DNA of 64,000 bases, taken from assembly GCF_044457565.1 (NCBI RefSeq), contig NZ_JBITGZ010000014.1, positions 1 to 64,000 on the forward strand, read 5' to 3'. The translations under genes and the position numbers were made by a program. Positions 17,729 through 25,715 of this stretch are shown here, one piece after another. The notes under the pieces were generated by a model. It did not search any database. It saw only the letters and a list, made by a program, of their open reading frames with translations, and was not told the origin of the DNA. This DNA comes from Kitasatospora sp044457565 (GTDB lineage Bacteria > Actinomycetota > Actinomycetes > Streptomycetales > Streptomycetaceae). Each line of letters opens with the position of its first letter. Position 1 is the stretch's first letter.

Positions 17729-18094
17729 GCGCCATGGCGCACCCCGGGCGCCCCGGGGTCACGGCCGCTGCCTGGCGGCCGGGCCGCCGGGGGGTTCGGG
17801 GTCGGGCGCGGGGGCGGGAGCGTCGGGCGGGGGCGGGGTCCAGGGCGGTGCCGAGTGCCGTCAGAAGCTCGGTGATGCGGTTGACGACGCGTTCGCCGTG
17901 CTCGTCGAACGGCGCGAGGAAGAGCTCCTCCTTGCTGCTGAAGTTGGAGTAGAACGCCCCCGGGTGTAGCCCGCGCGCTCGCAGATGTGCTCGATCGACG
18001 CGGCGTGGAAGCCCTGCTCGGCGAAGGTCTCCAGGGCTGCCCGGAGCAGCGCCGCGCGAGTGCGGGGGCGGCGCTTGGTCACACCCTTGGGCAT
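17706..18094 (-). pseudogene. frameshifted and shortened TetR-family regulator
   Basis: ATG 18094 follows GAGGGAG and opens a TetR N-terminus (TRAALLRAALETFAEQGF, then IEHICERAGYTRG). After TRG the expected AFYSNFSSKEELFLA continues only in the next frame. The shift falls in a run of five G (minus strand) near 17958-17962; one more G would restore the frame. The restored frame runs only to a stop at 17706, giving about 130 residues instead of the usual 190, with an Arg/Pro-rich end that does not look like a ligand domain. It therefore looks decayed even apart from the frameshift. A base-calling error in the G run cannot be excluded. Confidence 0.75.
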
Positions 18095-18417
18095 CGGTTC
18101 TCCCTCATCGGACTCATCGGACGCCCGGCCAACGCCCGGCTGATCGCGCTGGTCAGGGAGGCGGAGGCGGCCGGGCCCGGCTCGGCCCGGGCCTGGAGCG
18201 GGGCGGCTCTCCTCGCCGAGCCGATCTCGCCGCGCTGACACCGGCGCGCCGAGGCCGGCGAGCTGACGCGGCCCCGGGCGGGGGCCACGCCGCGCCCGGC
18301 CGGCCAGGTGCAGCCGGCTCCGGAAGGGCGCGTTCCGTTGACTCGTCGTCAGCTCGCAGCCTTCTCTCGACCGGCCGGTTCGATCACGTCGACCAACATC
18401 CCTTCCCTGCAAGGGCA

Positions 18418-18448
18418 TTGACATGGACGCGCAACGAGAGCTTAACCT
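18418..18448 (+). promoter_or_regulatory. candidate promoter of the secondary-lipid operon
   Basis: TTGACA at 18418-18423 matches the -35 consensus exactly. TAACCT at 18443-18448 is a fair -10 at 19-base spacing. It lies 155 bases before the first PKS start, in a 508-base stretch (18095-18602) with no other supported feature except the palindrome that follows. Confidence 0.55.
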
Positions 18449-18456
18449 GTCGGGCA

Positions 18457-18470
18457 CTACCGATCGGTAG
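18457..18470. promoter_or_regulatory. perfect palindrome, TetR-type operator
   Basis: CTACCGATCGGTAG is a perfect 14-base palindrome nine bases downstream of the putative -10, where a bound repressor would block transcription. The ACCG..CGGT core is common among TetR-family operators. The nearest tetR gene (17706-18094) is broken. Confidence 0.6.
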
Positions 18471-18602
18471 CGTCAGCACTGGATCGGCCGGCGGACCGTG
18501 CCGCGGCGCCCCCGCACCCCCAGCGAGGGTAGCCGCTGCAACGCCCTGGCCGAGAGTCGCACACACCCCCATACCTGCGCCGCGACGCAAACCGGAGAGC
18601 CC

Positions 18603-21600
18603 ATGAGGCCCAAGTTGCTGCTGGCCGACATCGTCATCGGGATCACCCCGTTCCACGAACCGGACGCCGGCCTGGCCGAGGCCGTCTGCCGGGCGGGTGC
18701 CCTGGGCGTACTGGATCTCGGGGGCGGTGATCGCCGGTCGCGGGAGGAGCTTGCCGGGCTGTGCGAGCGGGCCCCCGGCCGGTTCGGCATCCGGATCGGC
18801 CCCGCCTGCCGGATCACCCCCGAGGAGCTGCGCGCCCTCGGCCCGGCCGGGCCGCACACCCTGGTACTGGCCGCCGGTATGCCCGACCGGGCGGTCGGGA
18901 CGCTGTCCGCCGACTACCGCCTGCTGGTCGAGGTCACCGACCTGGAGCAGGCGCTGGCCGCCGTCCGGGCCGGCGCGCACGGGCTGATCGCCCGCGGCAG
19001 CGAGAGCGGCGGGCCGGTCGGGGAGTTGAGCACCTTCGTGCTGGTGCAGCAGCTGCTGGCCGCTCCGCAGATCCAGGCACCGGTGTGGGCCTGCGGCGGC
19101 ATCGGGCCGCGCACCGCCGTGGCGGCGGTGGCCGGCGGGGCGGCCGGAGTGGTGCTGGACAGCCAGCTCGCACTGCTGGCCGAGTCCTCGGCGCCGGCGC
19201 AGGCCGCGGCCGCCGTACGGGGCATGGACGGCTCGGAGACCGCCGTCGTGGAAGGGCGCCGGGTGCTGCGCCGGGGCGGTGACCCCGAGATGGAACTGAT
19301 GGTCGGTCAGGACGGCTTTCTGGCCGAGGTGTTCGCGACGAGATGGGGCACCGTCGGCCGGGCGGTGCGGGCCGTACGGGAAGCCGTGGTCGACGGGGTG
19401 CGGGTCGCGGCGCGCGGTGGCGCGGGGCCGCTGCTGCTCGGGCCCGGGGCACCGCTGAGCGAGGCACTGGGCACCAAACTGCCGCTCGCGCAGGGGCCGA
19501 TGACCAGGGTCAGCGACCAGCCGGGCTTCGCGGCGGTGGTCGCCGACGCGGGCGCGCTGCCGTTCGTGGCCCTGGCCCTGGCCGGCCCGGAGCAGGCCCG
19601 GGAGCTGCTCGCGCAGACCGCCGCCTGTGTCGGCCCACTGCCCTGGGGCGTCGGCGTACTGGGGTTCGCCCCGGAGGAGTTACGCAGCGCCCAGCTGGCG
19701 CAGGTGCTGGCCGCGAGACCGAGCCATGCGGTGATCGCGGGCGGGCGGCCGGCGCAGGCGCGGGTGTTGGAGGAGGCGGGGATCCGGACCTTCCTGCACG
19801 TGCCCTCCCCCGGACTGCTGCGGCAGTTCCTGGAGGACGGTGCGCGCAGGTTCGTCTTCGAGGGTTCGGAGTGCGGCGGGCATGTCGGCCCCCGGCACAG
19901 CTTCCCCTTGTGGGAGGCCCAGTTGGCCGTCCTGGAGGAGTTCCTGGACGCCGAGGGGCAGCGGGGCCAGGGCCGCCCGGACGGGCGGCCCTGGGTGGAG
20001 GTGCTGTTCGCGGGCGGTGTGCACGACGAACGGTCGGCGGCGATGGTGGCGGCGATGGCCGCGCCGCTGGCGGAGCGGGGAGTGGCGGGCGGCCTGCTGA
20101 TGGGCACGGCGTACCTGTTCACCGAGGAGGCGGTGGCCCTGGGGGCGGTGCAGCCGCAGTTCCAGCGCCAGATGCTGGCCGCCCGCGGGACCGAGCTGCT
20201 GCAGACGGCACCGGGCCATGCCACCCGGTGCGTGCCGAGCCGGTTCACCGCGGAGTTCCACGAGACCCGGGAGCGGCTGCGGGCGGCCGGAGTGCCGGAC
20301 CGGGAGGTCTGGGAACAGCTGGAGCGGCTGAACATCGGGCGGCTGCGGATCGCCAGCAAGGGCGTCGACCGGGTGGCGGGTGCGCTCGCCGCGGTGGACG
20401 AGCAGGGGCAGCTGGAACGGGGCATGTTCATGGCCGGCCAGGTCGCGGTGCTGCGCTCGGCGACCACGACGGTGGCCGAGCTGCACACGGCGGTCAGCTC
20501 CGGGGCCGCGGACTTCCTGACCGCCCGGGCGGGCGACCTCGCGCAGCGGCTCGGCCTGGACACCGACACGGCGGGGCAGGAGCGGCCGCAGCCGCTGGAG
20601 ATCGCGGTGATCGGCATGGCCGGCATCTTCCCGCAGGCCCCCGACCTGCCCTCGTTCTGGGCGAACGTGGTGGCCGGCGTGGACGCGATCACCGAGGTGC
20701 CGGTGCAGCGGTGGGACCCGGCGGTGTACCACGCGGCCGGCGGCGGGCCCGGCACCACACCGTCCAAGTGGGGCGGCTTCCTGCCGCCGATCCCCTTCGA
20801 CCCGCTGAGCTACGGCATCCCGCCGGCCGCACTGGGCAGCATCGAGCCGGTACAGCTGCTGGCGCTGGAGACGGCGCGCAGGGCGCTGGTGGACGCGGGG
20901 TACGACGGTGGCGGCGGGCAGGGCGGCCGGCCCTTCGACCGCTCGCGCACCAGTGTGGTGTTCGGTGCCGAGGCGGGCAGCGACCTGTCCAACGCGGGAG
21001 TGCTGGGCGCGGTGCTGCCGGCCTACCTGGGCCGGGTGCCGGAGGCGATCGCCGAGCAGCTGCCCGTCCTCACCGAGGATTCCTTCCCCGGCATGCTCTC
21101 CAACGTCATCGCGGGCCGGATCGCCAACCGGCTGGACCTGGGCGGCGCCAACTACACCGTGGACGCGGCCTGCGCGTCCTCGCTGGCGGCACTGGACGCG
21201 GCCTGCAAGGAACTGGCCACCGGCAGCAGCGACCTGGCACTGTGCGGCGGCGCGGACCTGCACAACGGGATCAACGACTACCTGCTGTTCGCCTCGGTGC
21301 ACGCGCTCTCGCCGACCGGCCGCTCCCGCCCGTTCGACGCCTCGGCGGACGGCATCGCGCTCGGCGAGGGCGTCGGCTGCCTGGTGCTGAAGCGGCTGGC
21401 GGACGCGGAGCGGGACGGCGACCGGGTGTACGCGGTGGTGCAGGGGATCGGCAGCGCGAGCGACGGCCGGTCGCTGGGCCTGACGGCGCCGCGCCCCGAG
21501 GGGCAGCGGGCGGCGCTGGAGCGCGCGTACCGCGGCGCCGGGATCGGGCCGGCCGAGGTCGGCCTGGTCGAGGCGCACGGCACCGGGACGGTGGTCGGCG

Positions 21601-24600
21601 ACCGTACCGAACTCACCACCCTGAGCGAGGTGTTCACCCGGGCGGGAGCGGCGCCGGGCAGTTGCGCGCTGGGGTCGGTGAAGTCGCAGATCGGGCACGC
21701 CAAGTGCGCGGCCGGGCTGGCGGGCCTGATCAAGGCCACGCTGGCGCTGCACACCGGGGTCCGGCCGCCGACCCTGCACCTGGAGCAGCCGAACGCGGCC
21801 TGGCAGGCCGGGTCGAGCCCGTTCGCCTTCCACACCGAGGCCACGCCGTGGGCGCAGCCGCCCGCCGAACGGGTCGCCGGGGTCAGCGCGTTCGGCTTCG
21901 GCGGCACCAACTTCCATGCCGTGCTGCGGGGTTATGACGGGCCGCAGCCGCTGCACGGGTTGCAGGAGTGGCCGGCCGAGCTGTTCCTCTTCCGGGGCGC
22001 CGACCGGGAGCGGGCGCTGCGCGGGGTGGCGGAGCTGCTGCGGCTCGCGGAGGCGGACGGCGGGGACGGTCGTACGGGCGGTGCGTCGTGGCGGCTGCGG
22101 GACCTGGCGCTGGCCGCCTCACGGCGGGCGGAGTCGGGGCGCGGGCCGGTGCAGGTGGCGGTGGTGGCCTCGGACGTCGCGCAGCTGGTCGGGTCGCTGC
22201 GGCGGGCCGCCGCCGGCGAGCACGACCCGGCGGCCGGGCTGCACCTGGCAGCCGGGGCGGACGGGGCAGGCGGGGTGGACGGGCCGGAAGGCGCGGCCGG
22301 GGCCGCCGGCGGCCAGGTGGCGTTCCTCTTCCCCGGGCAGGGCAGCCAGCGCCCGGGCATGTTCGCGGCGCTGTTCGCCGCGTTCCCGCAGGTCCAGCGG
22401 CATCTCCGGCTGGGCCGGGAGCACGCCGACGTGCTGTACCCGCCGGACGCCTTCACCGCCGGGGCACGTGAACAGCAGCGCGCGGCGCTGACCGACACCC
22501 GGGTCGCCCAGCCCGTGCTGGGCATAACCGGCCTGGCCGCGTACGAGCTGCTCGCGCTGGCGGGGGTGCGGCCGCAGCTGGCGGCGGGCCACAGCTACGG
22601 CGAGCTGGTGGCGCTCTGCGCGGCGGGGGCGCTCGCAGCACAGGACCTGCCCGCGCTCAGCGCCGAGCGCGCGCGGGCCATCCTCGACGCGGTGGGCGAG
22701 GGCGCGGACCCGGGTGCGATGGCCGCCGTCACCGCCGGGGCCGAGGACGTGGAGCGGGCGCTCGCGGCGGCCGGCCTGGCCGGGCGCGTGGTGGTGGCGA
22801 ACCGCAACGCGCCCCGGCAGAGCGTCGTCTCCGGCGCGAGCGAGGAGGTGGCGGCGGCGACCCGGCTGCTGCGCGAGGCCGGGTACGGGGTGAAGCGGCT
22901 GCCGGTCGCGTGCGCCTTCCACAGCCCGCTGGTCGCCGGCGCCGGTGACCGGTTCGCCGAGGCGCTGGCCGCCCGGACGGTACGGGCACCGGAGTTCCCG
23001 GTCTGGTCGAACCGCACGGCCGCCGCCTACCCGCCGGACCCGGCGGCGGTGCACGCCGAGCTGGCGGCGCAGATCGGCGCCCCGGTGCGCTTCGTGGAGC
23101 AGATCGAGGCGATGTACGCGGCGGGCGCCCGGGTGTTCGTCGAGGCCGGGCCCGGGTCGGTGCTGACCAGGCTGGTGGGGGGCGTGCTCGGGGACCGGCC
23201 GCACCGGGCGGTCCCGGTCGAGGGGCGCCGCCGCGGCCTGCCGGGCTTCCTCGACGCGCTGGCCGAACTGGCAGTCGCGGGGGTGCCGGTGCGCACCGAC
23301 CGGCTGCTGCGCGGCCGCGACGCGGTGGACGCGGGCCGGGCGCGGGCGACGCGCCGGCCCGGCTGGACGGTGGACGGGCAGCTGGTGCGCACCGCTGCCG
23401 GAGAACTGCTGCCCGGTGCGCTGGCACCGGCCCGACCCGTACCGGAGGCCCTGGTGACGACGCAGGACGCTCAGCCGCAGGACGCCCGTCCGAACGGTGA
23501 CCGCTCCGCCGGGGACGCGCTGGTCTCGGAGTTCCTGAGAGGCAGCCGCGAGCTGATCGCGGCTCAGCGGGATGTGCTGCTCACCCACCTGGGCGGGGCG
23601 CCCGCGCTGCCGGGCACCGGCCCGGCGTCGCCCCCGGCGGTGACGGCGGTGACGGCGCCTGTGGTCGCGCCGGTGGTGGCGAGGCCCGCCGCCCTACCGG
23701 CGGTGGCCGCCGTCGCGGCGGAACCCGCCTCGCCCGTCGAGGCGCCCGCGCAGGAGCTCGGTGCCGAGGACATGCTGCGCGCGGTGGTGGAGGTGATCAG
23801 CGAGCGCACCGGCTACCCCGCCGACATGATCGAACCCGACCTCGACCTGGAGGCCGACCTCAGCATCGACTCCATCAAGCGCACCGAGATCATCGGGCGG
23901 CTCGCCCGCCGGCTCGCGGACGGCTCCGGCAGCGACCTCGCCGCGTTGGGTGACGAGGAGCTGGAGGAGCTCTCGCGAGCGCGTACCGCCGCCGCCATCA
24001 CCGGCTGGCTGACCGCCCGGCTGAGCCGCCCCGAGCCCGATCTCGGCTCCGGGTCCGGCTCCGGCTCCGGCTCCGATGCTTCAGTCGTCGCGGAGCAGGA
24101 TCCGGTACAGCCGGTGCAGCGGTCCGAGGCACCGGCCGTCGCGGGGCACGAGCCCGTGCGGCTGCGGTTCACGACCGTGCCGCTGGCGGCGCCCGCCGGG
24201 CGGCCGGATTCGCTCGCCGGCCGGCGGTTCGCCCTGCTGGGCGGGGACGGCGCGGGTGGGGGCGGCAGGGACAGCGGAGACGGCCACGGCATCGCGCGGG
24301 CCCTCGCGGCGCGGCTCGCCTCGCACGGCGCGCAGGTGCTGGCCGTCGACGCGGCGTACGAGCTGACGGCGGCTGACGGCCCGGTGGACGGCGTCCTGCT
24401 GCTGGACCCGCTCGCCGGGCAGGGCGCGCCCGCGCTGCCCGGCTGCGTACCGGCGTTGCAGGCCGCGCTGGCCCGCTCCCCCCGGTGGCTGCTGGCCGCA
24501 CGGCCGGCGTCCGGCCAGGGCCCGGGCGCCGCGGGTGGCGGACGTGCGGACGGGCTGCGCGGGCTGTTCCGCACGCTGGCCCGCGAGTACCCCGGCACCA

Positions 24601-25715
24601 CGGCCCGGCTGGTCGAGATCGGCCGGGCCGGCGAAGGGGCGGCCGACCCTGACGGAGCGCCGGCGGCGGGCCCGGACGACCCGGCGTACGCCGCCCGTGC
24701 GGCCGACGCGCTGATCGGCGAGCTGCTCGCCGAGGACCGCGAGCCCGTGGTGCTGCACGGCCCGGCCGGCCGGCAGGGTCTGGCGCTGGCGGAGTCCGGT
24801 CTCGGCGTGCTGGGCAGCACGGGGGCCGGGCCCGCCGGGGACGGGGTGGCGGAGGCCGCCGCGCTGGGGCTGGACCGGGACGCCGTGGTGCTGCTGGTCG
24901 GCGGTGCGCGCGGGATCACCGCCCGGTTCGCCGCCGCGCTCGCCGGCGCCTCCCGCTGCCGTCTGGAACTGCTGGGCCGCACCGCGCCGCCCGAGGGCCC
25001 CGAGGACCCGTCGACCGCCGCCGCGCCGGACCGCTCGGCGCTGCGGGCCGCGCTCGCCCGCCAGGGGGTGCCGCTGCCGGAGGTGGACGGCGCGGCCTCC
25101 CGGCTGCTGGCGGGACGCGAGGTGGCGGCGACGCTCGGCGAGCTGGCCGCCCTGGGCTCGTCCGCCCGCTACCGGGCCGTGGACGCGGCCGATCCGGCGG
25201 CGCTGCGGCAGGCCGTCAAGGAGGTCCACGCCGAGTACGGCCGGCTGGACGGCGTCGTCTTCGCGGCCGGCGTGATCGAGGACCGGGTGTTCGCGCAGAA
25301 GACCCCGGAGTCCTTCCGCCGGGTCTTCGCCACCAAGGCGGACGGTGCCCGCGCGCTGCTCGACGCGCTGGCCGAACTGCCGTCCGGGCCTCGCTTCACG
25401 GTGCTCTTCGGCAGCATCGCCGCCGCCCTGGGCAACCGGGGCCAGGCCGACTACGCGGCGGCCAACGACGCGCTGGAGGAGCTCGGGGCCCGGTGGGCGG
25501 CGCGGACCGGGCGGCGGGCGCTGACGGTGCACTGGGGGCCGTGGGCGCCGTCCGGTGCGCACGGCGGCATGGTCTCCGTGGAGCTGGCGCGCGACTACGC
25601 CCGGCGGGGTGTCCGGCTGATCGACCCGGGCGCGGGCACGCTGGCGCTGCTGCGCGAGCTGGCCTGGGGCGAGGAGTCCGCCCGGTCCGTCGTCTACACG
25701 GCCTCGGGCTGGTGA
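18603..25715 (+). CDS. PUFA-synthase-like megasynthase subunit: NPD-NPD-KS-AT-ACP-KR
   Basis: 2370 residues from ATG 18603 (GGAGAG upstream). Domains in order: two tandem nitronate-monooxygenase/PfaD-like flavin barrels (about 1-240 and 290-620; the second with QGPMTRVSD, ECGGHVGPR and FAGGVHDERSA), then KS from about 665 with Cys857 in VDAACASS and HGTGT and GSVKSQIGH. Next come AT with GQGS near 1245 and Ser1331 in GHSYGE, one ACP with Ser1757 in LSIDSIKRTEI, a Gly-Ser linker, and KR from about 2096 with GGARGIT and Tyr2284 in QADYAAAND. The DSIK-type ACP is characteristic of PUFA-type synthases. The barrels would serve as enoyl reductase; dehydration must come from the next protein. No thioesterase is present. 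The lipid product is unknown. Confidence 0.9.
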   Translation: MRPKLLLADIVIGITPFHEPDAGLAEAVCRAGALGVLDLGGGDRRSREELAGLCERAPGRFGIRIGPACRITPEELRALGPAGPHTLVLAAGMPDRAVGTLSADYRLLVEVTDLEQALAAVRAGAHGLIARGSESGGPVGELSTFVLVQQLLAAPQIQAPVWACGGIGPRTAVAAVAGGAAGVVLDSQLALLAESSAPAQAAAAVRGMDGSETAVVEGRRVLRRGGDPEMELMVGQDGFLAEVFATRWGTVGRAVRAVREAVVDGVRVAARGGAGPLLLGPGAPLSEALGTKLPLAQGPMTRVSDQPGFAAVVADAGALPFVALALAGPEQARELLAQTAACVGPLPWGVGVLGFAPEELRSAQLAQVLAARPSHAVIAGGRPAQARVLEEAGIRTFLHVPSPGLLRQFLEDGARRFVFEGSECGGHVGPRHSFPLWEAQLAVLEEFLDAEGQRGQGRPDGRPWVEVLFAGGVHDERSAAMVAAMAAPLAERGVAGGLLMGTAYLFTEEAVALGAVQPQFQRQMLAARGTELLQTAPGHATRCVPSRFTAEFHETRERLRAAGVPDREVWEQLERLNIGRLRIASKGVDRVAGALAAVDEQGQLERGMFMAGQVAVLRSATTTVAELHTAVSSGAADFLTARAGDLAQRLGLDTDTAGQERPQPLEIAVIGMAGIFPQAPDLPSFWANVVAGVDAITEVPVQRWDPAVYHAAGGGPGTTPSKWGGFLPPIPFDPLSYGIPPAALGSIEPVQLLALETARRALVDAGYDGGGGQGGRPFDRSRTSVVFGAEAGSDLSNAGVLGAVLPAYLGRVPEAIAEQLPVLTEDSFPGMLSNVIAGRIANRLDLGGANYTVDAACASSLAALDAACKELATGSSDLALCGGADLHNGINDYLLFASVHALSPTGRSRPFDASADGIALGEGVGCLVLKRLADAERDGDRVYAVVQGIGSASDGRSLGLTAPRPEGQRAALERAYRGAGIGPAEVGLVEAHGTGTVVGDRTELTTLSEVFTRAGAAPGSCALGSVKSQIGHAKCAAGLAGLIKATLALHTGVRPPTLHLEQPNAAWQAGSSPFAFHTEATPWAQPPAERVAGVSAFGFGGTNFHAVLRGYDGPQPLHGLQEWPAELFLFRGADRERALRGVAELLRLAEADGGDGRTGGASWRLRDLALAASRRAESGRGPVQVAVVASDVAQLVGSLRRAAAGEHDPAAGLHLAAGADGAGGVDGPEGAAGAAGGQVAFLFPGQGSQRPGMFAALFAAFPQVQRHLRLGREHADVLYPPDAFTAGAREQQRAALTDTRVAQPVLGITGLAAYELLALAGVRPQLAAGHSYGELVALCAAGALAAQDLPALSAERARAILDAVGEGADPGAMAAVTAGAEDVERALAAAGLAGRVVVANRNAPRQSVVSGASEEVAAATRLLREAGYGVKRLPVACAFHSPLVAGAGDRFAEALAARTVRAPEFPVWSNRTAAAYPPDPAAVHAELAAQIGAPVRFVEQIEAMYAAGARVFVEAGPGSVLTRLVGGVLGDRPHRAVPVEGRRRGLPGFLDALAELAVAGVPVRTDRLLRGRDAVDAGRARATRRPGWTVDGQLVRTAAGELLPGALAPARPVPEALVTTQDAQPQDARPNGDRSAGDALVSEFLRGSRELIAAQRDVLLTHLGGAPALPGTGPASPPAVTAVTAPVVAPVVARPAALPAVAAVAAEPASPVEAPAQELGAEDMLRAVVEVISERTGYPADMIEPDLDLEADLSIDSIKRTEIIGRLARRLADGSGSDLAALGDEELEELSRARTAAAITGWLTARLSRPEPDLGSGSGSGSGSDASVVAEQDPVQPVQRSEAPAVAGHEPVRLRFTTVPLAAPAGRPDSLAGRRFALLGGDGAGGGGRDSGDGHGIARALAARLASHGAQVLAVDAAYELTAADGPVDGVLLLDPLAGQGAPALPGCVPALQAALARSPRWLLAARPASGQGPGAAGGGRADGLRGLFRTLAREYPGTTARLVEIGRAGEGAADPDGAPAAGPDDPAYAARAADALIGELLAEDREPVVLHGPAGRQGLALAESGLGVLGSTGAGPAGDGVAEAAALGLDRDAVVLLVGGARGITARFAAALAGASRCRLELLGRTAPPEGPEDPSTAAAPDRSALRAALARQGVPLPEVDGAASRLLAGREVAATLGELAALGSSARYRAVDAADPAALRQAVKEVHAEYGRLDGVVFAAGVIEDRVFAQKTPESFRRVFATKADGARALLDALAELPSGPRFTVLFGSIAAALGNRGQADYAAANDALEELGARWAARTGRRALTVHWGPWAPSGAHGGMVSVELARDYARRGVRLIDPGAGTLALLRELAWGEESARSVVYTASGW

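Noticed and set aside
24040..24085. Short GGCTCC repeats resembling a tandem repeat element.
   Set aside because: They encode the Gly-Ser linker between ACP and KR of the megasynthase and are in frame.
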